64,000 nucleotides of DNA from Ancylobacter defluvii. Lineage in GTDB: Bacteria; Pseudomonadota; Alphaproteobacteria; Rhizobiales; Xanthobacteraceae. The translations under genes and the position numbers were made by a program. Below the pieces are notes generated by a model. That model was not told where the DNA came from. It saw only the letters and a list, made by a program, of their open reading frames with translations, and ran no database searches. The first letter of the stretch is position 1. Each line of letters begins with the position of its first letter. The stretch is taken from positions 225,958 through 289,957 of the forward strand of contig NZ_JAHBGD010000026.1 of NCBI RefSeq assembly GCF_018390605.1, written 5' to 3'. Shown here one piece after another: positions 1 through 9,126 of this stretch.

Positions 1-440
1 GAACGCCCGATGGCGACACGCTGGCGCTGGCCGCCGGAGAGCGCGCGCGGCTTGCGCTCGAGCAGCGCTTCCAGCTGGAGGATGCGGGCCGCCTCCATCA
101 CCTGCGCCTTGATCTCGGCTTCCGGGCGCTTGGCCATGCGCAGGCCGAACGCCATGTTCTCGAACACGTTCATGTGCGGGTAGAGCGCGTAGGACTGGAA
201 CACCATCGAGACTTCGCGCTTGGCAGGTTCCTCATAGGTGACATCCTTGCCGTCGATGTAGAGCTGGCCCTCGCTGACGTCCTCCAGGCCGGCAATCATC
301 CGCAGCAGCGTGGACTTGCCGCAGCCCGATGGACCGACGAACACCACGAACTCGCCCTTTGTCGCGGTAAAGCTGACTCCCTTGATGACCGAGGCGTCAC
401 CATAGCTCTTCTTGATGTTGTCCAGTCGCAAGAAAGTCAT
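1..440 (-). CDS. Sugar ABC transporter ATP-binding protein, MalK/UgpC type (partial, C-terminus outside window)
   Basis: Energises import of the sugar bound by the protein encoded at 4846-6195. The visible 146 residues start [14 protein letters not shown] and hold the Walker A motif GPSGCGKST at about residues 36-44, the Q-loop in [13 protein letters not shown], and the ABC signature [12 protein letters not shown] at the cut end. Walker B and the C-terminal regulatory domain lie beyond position 1. It is the last visible gene of the minus-strand operon, 49 bp after the SorC regulator gene. Family assignment is firm; the substrate is unknown. Confidence 0.93.
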   Translation of the reverse strand, partial: MTFLRLDNIKKSYGDASVIKGVSFTATKGEFVVFVGPSGCGKSTLLRMIAGLEDVSEGQLYIDGKDVTYEEPAKREVSMVFQSYALYPHMNVFENMAFGLRMAKRPEAEIKAQVMEAARILQLEALLERKPRALSGGQRQRVAIGR

Positions 441-489
441 CGGCTCAAACTCCAGATAGGGCCGGCCCCGGCATGGCGGGCGCCGTCCA

Positions 490-1467
490 TCAGCTTTCCA
501 GCAGTGCGGCGGCGCATCGCTCGTCCGTCACCAGTCGTTTCACATATCCCGCCCGCAGGATCGCCCGGACGATCGGCACCTTGTAGAGACCTCCGGAAGC
601 CAGGATCGAATGGCGCACCGGGCTCAGCTCATGCGGCGCCAGCGACAGCACGCGCTCGTTGAGCGGATGGTCGACCGGCCGCCCATCCGCGTCGAGAAAC
701 ACCCCGAGCAGATCGCCGACGGCACCGGCGGCGCGCAGGCTTTCGAGATTTTCCGAGACGGTCTGCGTCTGCACCAGCAGCGAGCGGGTCGTCATGTCGC
801 CGCAGGACAGCAGCGCCACGTCCACCGTACGCGCCCGGCGCATGGTTTCGCTGATGCCGTGATGCGAGAGCAGCATGGTGCGGCTCTCCGGGGTCGGGAA
901 ATACAGCGGCGCGGCGAGATAGTAGCACTCCGCCGAGATCGAACGGGCATAGCCGGTCGCCACCTCGAAAGTGCTGGCGCCGGAGCCGCGGGTCAGCCCG
1001 CCCATGACCGATGTCACCCAGCTCTGCGGCAGCGGGCGCGCCGTCACGCGCTTGAGGCCGGCAGCGAGCGTCTTGCCCCAGCCGACGCCAAGGCCCATGC
1101 CGTCGTCGAGGAGGCCGTCGAGCACCGCCCCGGCGGCCTCGCCGATCACCCGCTGCTGCTCGGCCTCGTCCGGCAGGCTCGGCACCACCGTCGCTTCCGC
1201 AAGACCGTACCGCTGCTTGAGGCGCTGCTCGGCCTCCACGCATTCCGCCATCGGCAGGCGGATATCGATGAAGACCGAACCGTCGGAGCGCACCTGGCCG
1301 AGAATCTTGTTGATGCGCAGGCGGGTGAGCCCGAGCTGGTCGGCAATGTCCTGCTGCGTCAGTCCGCCGATGAAATACAGCCAGGCGACGCGGGCGCGGA
1401 TCTGCGCCGCCTCAATCTCCTGCACTCCCGTCAGCTTGCCACGCTCGCGTCCACCGCCGTTCATCAT
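490..1467 (-). CDS. SorC-family (sugar-binding) transcriptional regulator
   Basis: A 325-residue regulator that should sense a phosphorylated sugar and control the surrounding operon. The N-terminus carries a helix-turn-helix (about residues 30-55, [20 protein letters not shown]). The rest is the SorC sugar-binding domain, with the family-type stretches GVGWGKTLA and [12 protein letters not shown]. The length is normal for SorC/EryD-type proteins. It lies inside the transporter operon, 8 bp after the TIM-barrel isomerase gene, so it is co-transcribed with its probable targets. The effector cannot be read from the sequence. Confidence 0.9.
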   Translation of the reverse strand: MMNGGGRERGKLTGVQEIEAAQIRARVAWLYFIGGLTQQDIADQLGLTRLRINKILGQVRSDGSVFIDIRLPMAECVEAEQRLKQRYGLAEATVVPSLPDEAEQQRVIGEAAGAVLDGLLDDGMGLGVGWGKTLAAGLKRVTARPLPQSWVTSVMGGLTRGSGASTFEVATGYARSISAECYYLAAPLYFPTPESRTMLLSHHGISETMRRARTVDVALLSCGDMTTRSLLVQTQTVSENLESLRAAGAVGDLLGVFLDADGRPVDHPLNERVLSLAPHELSPVRHSILASGGLYKVPIVRAILRAGYVKRLVTDERCAAALLES

Positions 1468-1475
1468 GTTCCCCC

Positions 1476-2390
1476 TCAGGCAAAGGCCTGCCTGATCCGC
1501 GCCGAGGTGGCCTCAAGCGCGTTCAGGATAGACCCGCTGTCGTGTTCGAAGGGATAGAACACCTCCAGGAACACCGGTGCTGGCGCAATGCCGGTCCGGC
1601 GCAGCAGCGCCGCGGCCTCCACAGGATCCACCTTGCCGGGCACGGTGAAGTCCCAGTGGCGGTCGAGGAGGAAGTCGGTCTGCTGAATATGTACGGCGGT
1701 GATCACGTCGCTAAGGTCGCGGAACCACGGCTCCATCGCGCCGTGATCCGGCCCGTAGAGCGGCTCGAAGGTACCATGGCCCCAATCGGGGCAGAGGCGC
1801 CACGGCACCGGGCTGTCCGCCACGTCGGTCATCATCTGCCGCGCCTGCGCCACCGTCCACGGCCATTCGCGCCGCATCGGCGTCGGCTCGACATAAAGTT
1901 CGCTCAAGCCCTCCGCGGCGGCGCGGGCGCCAAGCCGATGCATGCGGGCGATCAGGCAGTCATAGTCGGCGGCATCGAGCGCGTCCGCCTCGCTTCCATC
2001 GAGGCGCGAGGGAATGGCGCCGAGCGGACCGCCGACGCGAGGGATGCCGGCCAGCGCCGCGAAACGATAGGCGCGACCGAGCCATTCTTCGGCATAGTCG
2101 CGCACCGCCGGGTCGGGATGCAGCAGCTGGTTGAAGGTGTAATGGGCGAGGCCGATGAAGGCGCTGTGGACGGCAATCCCACTCGCCTGCGCTTCCCGCC
2201 GCAGGGCGGCGGCGTGGCGGTCAAGGATGAAGTCCGGCCACATCGGATCGACGAGGTCGAAGGAGAACTGCACCAGATCGAGGTCGAAACGCTCGCGCAC
2301 CAGCGGCGCCCACAATTGCGGCGTCACCCAGCGCTTGACGCAGAAGGACAGGTTGATGCCGAAGGGAATGGGCTGACGCTCGCCCGTCAC
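1476..2390 (-). CDS. Sugar-phosphate isomerase/epimerase, AP-endonuclease-2-like TIM barrel
   Basis: Predicted 304-residue cytoplasmic TIM-barrel enzyme interconverting sugars or sugar phosphates. The open frame extends further upstream, but the GTG at 2390 overlaps the permease stop by four bases (GTGA) and gives a protein starting VTGERQPIPFGINLSF, typical of this family. Candidate metal ligands are Glu in LYVEPTPMRREWP, Asp/His in CPDWGHG, His in VHIQQTD and Glu in FLEVFYPFEHD, the usual order for this fold. Tight coupling to the permeases implies it acts on the imported sugar. Related enzymes include tetrulose- and ketose-3-epimerases; exact specificity is unknown. Confidence 0.85.
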   Translation of the reverse strand: MTGERQPIPFGINLSFCVKRWVTPQLWAPLVRERFDLDLVQFSFDLVDPMWPDFILDRHAAALRREAQASGIAVHSAFIGLAHYTFNQLLHPDPAVRDYAEEWLGRAYRFAALAGIPRVGGPLGAIPSRLDGSEADALDAADYDCLIARMHRLGARAAAEGLSELYVEPTPMRREWPWTVAQARQMMTDVADSPVPWRLCPDWGHGTFEPLYGPDHGAMEPWFRDLSDVITAVHIQQTDFLLDRHWDFTVPGKVDPVEAAALLRRTGIAPAPVFLEVFYPFEHDSGSILNALEATSARIRQAFA

Positions 2391-3196
2391 TTGGTCGCTC
2401 CCATGGTCAGGCCGCGCACCATGTGGCGGGAGACGATGAGGGCGAAGATCGTCACCGGCAGCACGATGACGGTGCCGGTGGCCATGATCTTGCCCCAGGG
2501 CAATTCGTAGCCGGACATGAAGGAGGTCGCGACCACCGGCGCGGTCTGCACGTTGCGGCGGGTCAGCACCAGCGCGTAGAGCAGCTCGTTCCAGGAGAAG
2601 ATGAAGGAGAAGATCGCCGACACCGCGATGCCCGGTGCGCCGAGCGGCAGGTAGATCTTGCGGAAGATGGTGAACTGGTCGGCGCCGTCGAGCCGCGCCG
2701 CCTGCTCCAGCTCCGGCGGGATCGACTTGAACTGGTCGGTGACGATCCACACCACGATCGGGATGTTGAAGGTCAGGTAGATCAGGATCAGCACAAGGTG
2801 CGTGTCGAGCAGGTTCATGTACATGGCGAGCAGATAGACCGGCAGCGCCAGCACGATCGGGCTCGTCATCCGGTTGGAGATGAACCAGAACCACAGATCC
2901 GACTTGCCGCGAAAATCATAGCGCGCCAGCGCGAAGGCCGCCGGGGTGGCAAGGGTCACCGACAGCAGCGTGCTCAGCGTCGCCACGATCAGCGAGTTGA
3001 GGATCGAGCCGGAGACCTTGGTGTCGGCGAAGATGTCGACATAGTTCTGCAGCGTCGGGGTGAAGAACCACACCGGCGGCGAGGCGAGGATGTCCGCCTG
3101 CGTCTTGAAGCTGGCCATCACCATCCAGAGGAACGGGAACAGCGTGAAGACGACGATGGCGGCGAGGCCGATCGCGTGAAGGAGCTTTCCGCGCAT
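2387..3196 (-). CDS. Carbohydrate ABC transporter permease, MalG/UgpE type
   Basis: A 269-residue inner-membrane permease with about six hydrophobic segments. The cytoplasmic EAA loop, which docks on the ATPase, reads ELEQAARLDGADQFTIFRKI followed by LPLG. The N-terminal segment AIGLAAIVVFTLFPFLWMVM is the usual first helix. It lies three bases after the partner permease gene and overlaps the epimerase gene by four bases. It pairs with the protein encoded at 3200-4111. Confidence 0.93.
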   Translation of the reverse strand: MRGKLLHAIGLAAIVVFTLFPFLWMVMASFKTQADILASPPVWFFTPTLQNYVDIFADTKVSGSILNSLIVATLSTLLSVTLATPAAFALARYDFRGKSDLWFWFISNRMTSPIVLALPVYLLAMYMNLLDTHLVLILIYLTFNIPIVVWIVTDQFKSIPPELEQAARLDGADQFTIFRKIYLPLGAPGIAVSAIFSFIFSWNELLYALVLTRRNVQTAPVVATSFMSGYELPWGKIMATGTVIVLPVTIFALIVSRHMVRGLTMGATK

Positions 3197-3199
3197 CGC

Positions 3200-4111
3200 T
3201 CAGACCTCCCGATAGAGCAGCCGGATATACAGCCGGCTGATGATGATGGTGATGATGAGCAGCAGGATCGCCTGCGCCGAGGCGGTTCCCAGATCGAAGA
3301 TGCGGAAGCCGACGCGCTGGATGTAGATCGAGATCAGGTCGGTCGCCGAGCCCGGCCCGCCGCGTGTCATCACGAACACCATGTCGAACAGCTTCAGCAC
3401 GTCGGCCGAGCGCAGGATCATGATCGCGGTGAGGCCCGGCAGCAGATAGGGCAGCTGGACATGGCGCAGAAGCGCGAGCTTGGAGGAGGTCTCCAGCCGC
3501 GCCGCCTCCTCGATCTCGCCCGGCACCATGGACAGGCCGGCGAGGAAGAGCAGCGCGCAGAACGGCGTCCACTGCCAGACATCCATGATGACGATGGCGG
3601 CGAAGGCGCCGCCCGGCGTCGAGAGCCAGTCGACGGGGCCGAAGCCGGCGAAGCCGAGGAACTGGTTGGCGACGCCGAAATCGCGGTTGAAGATCAGTCG
3701 GCCGATAAGCCCGACCACCGCATAGGTGGTGGCGAGCGGCACCACCAGCGTCACCCGGGCGAGCGACTTCAGAAAGCCCATGCCCGGCTTGTGCAGCAGC
3801 AGTGCGATGATCAGCCCGAGCACGACCTGGATCGGCAGCACGGTGACGTAGAACTTCGCTGTGAGGAACAGCGACGACCAGAAGGTGCTGTCGGTCAGCA
3901 CCCCGATATAGTTCTCAAAGCCGACGAAGGGAAAGCCTTCGCGCGGCCGGGTGATGTTGTAGCGCCGGAACGAGGTCACCAGCGCGAACAGGGTCGGATA
4001 GATGCCGATCAGGAACAGCGTGAGCACGGCGGGCGCCAGGAACCACAACGGCGTCCAGCGGCCGTAACCTCGGTTGGGCTTGGTGGGGGCTGTGCGCATG
4101 GCTTCACTCAT
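3200..4111 (-). CDS. Sugar ABC transporter permease, MalF/UgpA type
   Basis: A 303-residue inner-membrane permease. The first helix is WFLAPAVLTLFLIGIYPTLF, and the EAA loop is EIEEAARLETSSKLALLRHV followed by QLPYLLPG. Length and topology match the UgpA-like group of three-component sugar importers. It forms a heterodimer with the MalG-type permease just downstream. The gene lies about 57 bp after the SIS-domain gene in the same operon. Confidence 0.93.
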   Translation of the reverse strand: MSEAMRTAPTKPNRGYGRWTPLWFLAPAVLTLFLIGIYPTLFALVTSFRRYNITRPREGFPFVGFENYIGVLTDSTFWSSLFLTAKFYVTVLPIQVVLGLIIALLLHKPGMGFLKSLARVTLVVPLATTYAVVGLIGRLIFNRDFGVANQFLGFAGFGPVDWLSTPGGAFAAIVIMDVWQWTPFCALLFLAGLSMVPGEIEEAARLETSSKLALLRHVQLPYLLPGLTAIMILRSADVLKLFDMVFVMTRGGPGSATDLISIYIQRVGFRIFDLGTASAQAILLLIITIIISRLYIRLLYREV

Positions 4112-4168
4112 GGCGTCGTCCTGATGAAACGGTCTGGAGCGGGAATGGCCGCGCGGCGGCGCGCCCGG

Positions 4169-4741
4169 TCACTCCAGATTCGTATGGTTGGCGCGCATCT
4201 GCGCGGGCGACACGCCCAGCCGCTCGCGCAGGCTGAGGATCAGGAGTTCGAACAGGATGTAGAGCGCGCCCTCATAGAGCGAGCCCATCGGCAGCACCGA
4301 GACAGCGGCCGCGCGTTGGTCGCTCGCCATGGTCTGGGCCGGCACGGCGAGCACGAGGTCCGCCTGCCCTGCCGCGGCACCCGCCGGCTCGGCGGTGACC
4401 ACCAGCACCCGAGCGCCTGCGCCATGCGCCACGCCGATCAGGGCGGAAACGGTGGAGAAATTCCCCGGACCGGCAGAGACGACGAGCAGGTCGCCCTTGC
4501 CGACCGGCGGCGTCGTCATGTCGCCGACCACCGCCGCCTTGAGGCCGAGGTGGAACAGGCGCATGGCGAGCCCCTTGATCTGCAACCCTTCGCGGCCGAC
4601 GCCGTAGAGCGCGATGCGCCCGGCGGCGGCGATCTCGGCGACGGCGGCATCGAACTCCTCGCCGCGTACCGCGTCGAGGCAGCCGCGCAATTCGTCCAGC
4701 GCCCGGCCATGCAGAGTGGTCATGTCGTCGGATCCCGGCAC
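4169..4741 (-). CDS. SIS-domain sugar-phosphate isomerase, HxlB-like
   Basis: A 190-residue single SIS-domain protein of about the size of 6-phospho-3-hexuloisomerases. The sugar-phosphate-binding loop region is RIALYGVGREGLQIKGLAMR, and a Ser/Gly-rich segment follows (LLVVSAGPGNFSTV). The C-terminal part, LPMGSLYEGALYILFELLI, is characteristic of HxlB-like proteins and places the family's conserved Glu. A second ATG at codon 7 is an equally good start. It sits between the binding-protein and permease genes, so it probably isomerises the imported sugar after phosphorylation. No HPS-type aldolase partner is nearby, so the ribulose-monophosphate role should not be assumed. Confidence 0.82.
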   Translation of the reverse strand: MPGSDDMTTLHGRALDELRGCLDAVRGEEFDAAVAEIAAAGRIALYGVGREGLQIKGLAMRLFHLGLKAAVVGDMTTPPVGKGDLLVVSAGPGNFSTVSALIGVAHGAGARVLVVTAEPAGAAAGQADLVLAVPAQTMASDQRAAAVSVLPMGSLYEGALYILFELLILSLRERLGVSPAQMRANHTNLE

Positions 4742-4757
4742 GGTTTCAGAGAGAAGG

Positions 4758-4837
4758 GGGCGGACGCCGCTTCGCGGGAGAGGGCGTCCGCCCGTCGAGG
4801 TCGGCGATGCCCGGGGGGAGAACCGCGGGCATCGCCG
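4758..4837 (-). other. Two strong stem-loops between binding-protein and SIS genes
   Basis: Two consecutive perfect inverted repeats fill the gap after the binding-protein gene. The first has 11-bp arms (GGGCGGACGCC at 4758-4768 with its complement at 4783-4793). The second has 11-bp arms (4802-4812 and 4827-4837). Both have 14-nt loops. No T-run follows, so they look like mRNA 3'-protecting or partial-termination structures that raise binding-protein levels over the membrane subunits. The structure is read directly; the function is inferred. Confidence 0.7.
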
Positions 4838-4845
4838 GCTTCAGT

Positions 4846-6195
4846 TCACTGGAGAAGCTTCTTCGTCCCGTCGTAATAGCCTTCCTTGCCGAGGACCTGC
4901 TCCATGCGGGTGCCGATCTCCTTGGCGCCGCCTTCGACGGTGACTTCACCCAGCATCATCTTCGAACCCCACTCGGCGACGATCTCGGAGATCGCCGGCC
5001 AGGCCGGGAAGCGCGGACGATATTCCGGCACGCCGGCCTGCCAGGAGGCGACCAGAGGCTCGACGAACTTGTACTTCGCCTTCACTTCCGGGTCCTGGTA
5101 GACGGCCATGCGGCCCGACACGCCGCCGGCATCGACATAGGCCTTGGCGATGGCTTCCGAGGTCGCCCACTGGATGAACAGCCAGGTGGCCTTCTGCTGC
5201 TCGGGCGAGGCCTGCGAGGCAACGGCGAGCGAGAAGCCGCCGAGCGCCGGCAGGCGGCCGGCCGGACCGGCGGGCTCGGGAGCCACCGCGAGGCAGTCGC
5301 CGAGCTTGGAGGTCGCCGGGTCGGCGAGGGTCGAATAGAAGGCCGACCATTCGGTGATCATCGCCACTTGGCCCTGCGCCAGCGCGTTCACCGCCTCGGC
5401 ATGGTCAAAGGAGACGTCGCCCGGCGGCATGTACTTCATCAGGTCCTGACGGAAGGCGAGGCCGGTCTGGCTGTCTTTGCTGTTGAGGTTGGACTTGAAT
5501 TCCTTGTTCAGCAGCGAGCCGCCAAACGGCCACAGGAAGCGCATGAAGCTGTCGGCCGACTGCGTCTCGCCGCGGCGCGACTGCAGGGCGTAGGCGTACT
5601 GGTTCTTGGAGGCGTCGGTGAGCTTGGGCGCGTAGACGTCCTTCAGCTCGGCCCAGGTCGCCGGCGGCTTGTCGAAGCCGGCCTCCTTCAGCTTGCACGA
5701 ATTGTAGAACAGCAGGCCGGAATAATTGTCGAACGGCAGGCCGTAGGTCACGCCGCCCCAGGAGCCAAACGCGTCGAGCAGCAGCGGGAAGAAGCCCTTG
5801 AGGTTGAGGTCGGGATCGGTGATCGACTTGTCCTTGGCCAGTTCGTCGATCGGAACCAGCCAGTCGTTCTCGGCGAACTCGCCGATCCAGACGAGATCGA
5901 CCAGCGCCATGGTGAGGTCGCCGCGCGAAGTGAAGTTCAGCACTTCCTTCTCGCGCGCGTTCTCGTAGGGGACGATCTCGTAATTGACCTTGATACCGGT
6001 CTTTTTCTCGAATTCGGGCAGCAGCTTGATGATGGCCCGATAGCCGGGGCGATCGAGGAAGATGCCGTTGATCTCGGTGCCCTTCAGCGGCTTGGCGGCG
6101 TCTTCGAGCCAGTCGGCCATGGCGGCGACCGGCATGGCCGCCGTCGCCGCGGCAAGAGCAACGACGCTGGCGCAGATTCTCAATGCACGCTTCAT
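4846..6195 (-). CDS. Sugar ABC transporter periplasmic substrate-binding protein
   Basis: A 449-residue extracellular binding protein, family 1. The start at 6195 ([10 protein letters not shown]) is preceded by an AGGAGG ribosome-binding site and begins a Sec signal peptide ending near AAMA-DW at about residue 27. The longer frame upstream lacks such a site. The mature part shows family features such as [20 protein letters not shown] near the N-terminus and [21 protein letters not shown]. It is the first gene of the operon and should deliver substrate to the permeases encoded at 2387-4111. Ligand unknown. Confidence 0.93.
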   Translation of the reverse strand: MKRALRICASVVALAAATAAMPVAAMADWLEDAAKPLKGTEINGIFLDRPGYRAIIKLLPEFEKKTGIKVNYEIVPYENAREKEVLNFTSRGDLTMALVDLVWIGEFAENDWLVPIDELAKDKSITDPDLNLKGFFPLLLDAFGSWGGVTYGLPFDNYSGLLFYNSCKLKEAGFDKPPATWAELKDVYAPKLTDASKNQYAYALQSRRGETQSADSFMRFLWPFGGSLLNKEFKSNLNSKDSQTGLAFRQDLMKYMPPGDVSFDHAEAVNALAQGQVAMITEWSAFYSTLADPATSKLGDCLAVAPEPAGPAGRLPALGGFSLAVASQASPEQQKATWLFIQWATSEAIAKAYVDAGGVSGRMAVYQDPEVKAKYKFVEPLVASWQAGVPEYRPRFPAWPAISEIVAEWGSKMMLGEVTVEGGAKEIGTRMEQVLGKEGYYDGTKKLLQ

Positions 6196-6493
6196 GTTTT
6201 CCTCCTGAGATGGCGCAGCGCCGGGTGCAGGGCGAGGCCGACATAGGGACGGCTGGGGCCGCCTCTGATTATTGGCGAACAAGCGTGGCCCCTTGTCGGG
6301 CACCGCCATTATCCGCATACCCGCGCGACGCACCCCTCTCCCGGCACCGAGCCCTCGAAACGGCCTTGGCCGGCGATGTGGTGTGCGTCCGTCTTTCGAC
6401 GTGAAATCGATACATTTGTAATCTCAAATATGCAATAGCATCGTGACGCAGTATCTTCCGGTACGAGGCGCAGTCAGGGCATGGAGGCTCGGA
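6196..6493. promoter_or_regulatory. Divergent promoter region with ATTTG-N6-CAAAT inverted repeat
   Basis: No gene is supported in these 298 bp between the sugar operon (minus strand) and the phosphatase gene (plus strand). The segment around 6405-6440 is noticeably AT-rich. It contains the inverted repeat ATTTG (6414-6418), six bases, CAAAT (6425-6429), flanked by further A/T. This is a candidate operator for the SorC regulator encoded in the operon; the assignment is an inference. Confidence 0.45.
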
Positions 6494-7297
6494 ATGGAAT
6501 CGGGACAGGGTGATGAAGCCGATCCGCTCGCAAGCCGGCTGGCTGCCGCCGAGAGACTCGCCCGAACCGCCGGCAACAACGCCCGCACCTTCTTTCTCGC
6601 CCGCGACACGCTGAATCCGGAGCTGAAATCCGCCTCTCAGGACCTCGTCAGCGAGGCGGATCGCACGGTCGAGGCCTGGCTGCGCCGGGCGATCCGCAGG
6701 CGCTTTCCGCAGGACGGCATCGTCGGCGAGGAAGAGGCGGCGACCGAGGGAAGCTCCGGTTTCGTCTGGGTGATCGACCCGATCGACGGCACCATGCCGT
6801 TCCTGGTCGGCCAGCCGAACTGGACCGTGTCGATCGGCATCGCCCGTGGCGACGCGCCGGTGGTGGGCGTCGTCTACGCTCCCATGCTGCGCGAGTGCTA
6901 CTCGGCAGCGGAAGGCGGAGGCGCTCGCCTCAACGGCTGCCTGCTGACCATGAATCCGGACTGGAGCGTCGCCTCGACCACCATCGGCTTCGGCGCGACG
7001 CAAAAGGCGGACCCCAGCGAGGCTGGCGCCTTCGTCGAAGCGCTCTATCGCGAAGGCGGGGTCCTGTTCCGCGTCGGCTCGGGCGCGCTAATGCTGGCCT
7101 ATGTCGCGGCCAACCGGATCGCCGGCTATTATGACCCCACGCTGCACTGCTGGGACTGCTGGGCCGGCATGATACTGGTGCGGGAAGCCGGCGGCGTGGT
7201 GACGTTTGAGGGCGATCTCGGCCAGCCCGGCCCGATATGGGCCGGCAATCGCCGCGTGCATGACCAATTGCGCCGCCTCAGCCGCGCCACGCCTTGA
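6494..7297 (+). CDS. Inositol-monophosphatase-family phosphatase
   Basis: A 267-residue Mg-dependent phosphatase. The ATG at 6494 is chosen because GGAGG lies six bases upstream; the open frame starts 51 bases earlier without a good site. Metal-binding residues appear as GEEEA (about 78-82) and DPIDGT (95-100), with a C-terminal CWDCWAGMILVREAGG segment carrying the last metal-binding Asp. The usual DGTxNF is DGTMPF here, an unusual substitution next to the active site. Substrate may be inositol phosphate, a sugar phosphate or 3'-phosphoadenosine 5'-phosphate. Being divergent from the sugar operon suggests it dephosphorylates one of its intermediates. Confidence 0.9.
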   Translation: MESGQGDEADPLASRLAAAERLARTAGNNARTFFLARDTLNPELKSASQDLVSEADRTVEAWLRRAIRRRFPQDGIVGEEEAATEGSSGFVWVIDPIDGTMPFLVGQPNWTVSIGIARGDAPVVGVVYAPMLRECYSAAEGGGARLNGCLLTMNPDWSVASTTIGFGATQKADPSEAGAFVEALYREGGVLFRVGSGALMLAYVAANRIAGYYDPTLHCWDCWAGMILVREAGGVVTFEGDLGQPGPIWAGNRRVHDQLRRLSRATP

Positions 7298-7435
7298 GCG
7301 CACGCGCTCACCTGTTGCTCGCGACGACTGCCGCCGGCAGTTGACGGCTTGACGCCCGACGGCTTGGCACCGCCGGGCGGACCGCGGGAGGGGCGTCGCC
7401 GCCCCCGCATCGCGCCGTGTTGCACGCCGTGCCGA
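7298..7435. other. Convergent intergenic gap with a small hairpin
   Basis: The phosphatase gene and the dhaL gene run toward each other here. The only structure noticed is a 6-bp stem (ACTGCC at 7327-7332, GGCAGT at 7336-7341) with a 3-base loop and no T-tract. It is too weak to call a terminator with confidence. Confidence 0.3.
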
Positions 7436-8074
7436 TCAGCCGGCGACGAACTCGCTCATCGTCGTCACCAGCAGCACCCCGACGGTGGCGCCGGCGTCCT
7501 GGAGCCCGACGGTCTTCTCCTGAAAGGCCGCCGCCTTGCCGTGCTGGGCAACCATGGTCTTGGTGGCCTCCAGCGCCGCATCGGCCGCCACCGCCGCGGC
7601 CTTCATCGCCGGGGCGAGCGCCGCGCCGGAAGCCGCCTGCGCCTCCAGCACGCCAGCCACCGGGTCGAGGACGTCGAGAATGGTCTTGTCGCCCAGCTTC
7701 GCCTTGCCGCGCTCGGCAATGCCGGTGGCGTAGGCACGCCAGAACGCCGCCATCTCGGCGGTGCCAATGACGTCCTTGCCCTCCAGCGCCTTGGCGCCGC
7801 GCAGGAAGCCGGTGGCGGTGAGCGTGCCCATGGTGGAGGGCGCGGTCTTCGCCATGATGGCGCCGGCCGAGCGCAGCAGCTTGGTAAGCCCCGCCGCGGC
7901 GCCCTCGGCCGCCACCGTGTCATAGGCGGCGGCGAAGGATTTCGACATGGTGATGCCGAGATCGCTGTCGCCGACCTTGCCGTCGAGCGCGATCAGGAAT
8001 TCGCGCTGGGCAGCGAACATGTCGCGCCAGCTCTGGAAAAGGCCGATCAAGTCGTCGGCGCGGATCGCGTCCAT
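7436..8074 (-). CDS. dhaL: DhaL-type dihydroxyacetone kinase nucleotide-binding subunit
   Basis: A 212-residue ADP/ATP-binding subunit of a two-component keto-sugar kinase. Asp31, Asp36 and Asp38 in DGKVGDSDLG correspond to the Mg-binding aspartates of E. coli DhaL. The all-helical pattern with Gly/Ala-rich loops (SAGAIMAKTAPSTMGTL) fits the family. It follows dhaK by 10 bp. No phosphotransferase partner DhaM is encoded in the window, so the phosphoryl donor (ATP directly, or a DhaM elsewhere) is open. The ribose-type importer upstream suggests the substrate may be a tetrulose or branched ketose rather than dihydroxyacetone. Confidence 0.92.
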   Translation of the reverse strand: MDAIRADDLIGLFQSWRDMFAAQREFLIALDGKVGDSDLGITMSKSFAAAYDTVAAEGAAAGLTKLLRSAGAIMAKTAPSTMGTLTATGFLRGAKALEGKDVIGTAEMAAFWRAYATGIAERGKAKLGDKTILDVLDPVAGVLEAQAASGAALAPAMKAAAVAADAALEATKTMVAQHGKAAAFQEKTVGLQDAGATVGVLLVTTMSEFVAG

Positions 8075-8084
8075 CGTCCCCTCC

Positions 8085-9086
8085 TCACGCCTTGTAGTGG
8101 GCGAAGAACGGCGTATTGACCGCCGCGGCGATCAGCGGGTCGAGCTCGGCATCGAGCTTCAGCACCGAGATCGAGGCGCCGGCCATTTCCATGGCGGTGG
8201 CGAACTCACCGATCCAGACATACTTCACCTTGGAGCCCTTCGCCTCGAACAGCTGCGAGACGCGGCGGAACAGGATGTACAGCTCTTCCTTCGGCGTGCC
8301 GCCGAGGCCGTTGACCAGCACGGCGAACTCGTCGCCCTCGCCGGCCGGCAGTTCGGCGAACACGCGGGCCATCATCTGGTCGACGACGTCATCGGCCGGG
8401 GCGAGCTTGGTGCGGCCGATGCCGGGCTCGCCATGGATGCCCATGCCGATTTCCATCTCGTCCTCGCCGACCGAGAAGGTGGCATGGCCGATTTCCGGCA
8501 CCACGCAGCTCGACAGCGCGACGCCGATGGTGCGCACATTCGCCCGCGCCTTGTCGGCGAGGCGGGTCACCTCATCGAGCGAGAGACCATTGGCCGCCGC
8601 CGCGCCCGCCGCCTTGTAGACGAAGAAGATGCCGGCGACGCCGCGCCTTTTGTGCTCCTCGCCAACCACCGAGGAGGCGATGTCGTCATTGCCGATCACC
8701 TGCTTCACGGTGATGCCGTCAATGTCGGCAAGCTCGGCGGCCATGTCGAAATTGATGATGTCGCCGGTGTAGTTGCCGTAGATATAGAGCACGCCGGCGC
8801 CCTGATCGATGTACTTGGTCACCTCGTGCATCTGGTCGGCGCTGGGCGACTGGAACACCCCGCCGACGGCGCAGCCATCCAGCATGTTGTCGCCGACATA
8901 GCCGAGGAACAGCGGCAGGTGGCCCGAGCCGCCGCCGGTGGCGATGCCGACCTTGCCGGCCTTGGGCTTGGCGACGACGAGACAGCGCTTGTCGTCGTTC
9001 ACATAGGTCACTTGGCTGTGAGCCCGGTAGATGCCCTCGAGCATCTCGTCGACGAAATTCGCCGGATCGTTGAGAAACTTCTTCAT
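8085..9086 (-). CDS. dhaK: DhaK-type dihydroxyacetone/ketose kinase substrate-binding subunit
   Basis: A 333-residue subunit that binds the keto-sugar covalently. His218 in EIGMGIHGEPG falls at the position of the hemiaminal-forming His of E. coli DhaK. GGGSGHLPLFLGYVGDNMLDG (about 51-71) and the GNYTGDIINFDMA segment (104-115) are family hallmarks. It is coupled to dhaL and sits at the end of a sugar-import operon. Erythrulose and apulose kinases belong to this same family, so dihydroxyacetone should not be taken as the proven substrate. Confidence 0.93.
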   Translation of the reverse strand: MKKFLNDPANFVDEMLEGIYRAHSQVTYVNDDKRCLVVAKPKAGKVGIATGGGSGHLPLFLGYVGDNMLDGCAVGGVFQSPSADQMHEVTKYIDQGAGVLYIYGNYTGDIINFDMAAELADIDGITVKQVIGNDDIASSVVGEEHKRRGVAGIFFVYKAAGAAAANGLSLDEVTRLADKARANVRTIGVALSSCVVPEIGHATFSVGEDEMEIGMGIHGEPGIGRTKLAPADDVVDQMMARVFAELPAGEGDEFAVLVNGLGGTPKEELYILFRRVSQLFEAKGSKVKYVWIGEFATAMEMAGASISVLKLDAELDPLIAAAVNTPFFAHYKA

Positions 9087-9126
9087 CTCGGTCCTCTTGA
9101 GCTCGAAGCTTGGCGTCTCTTTGGAG

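Noticed and set aside
2423..4876. 817-codon plus-strand open frame
   Set aside because: Antisense shadow of the permease and SIS genes; Glu/Arg/His/Gln-rich composition typical of GC-rich reverse frames.
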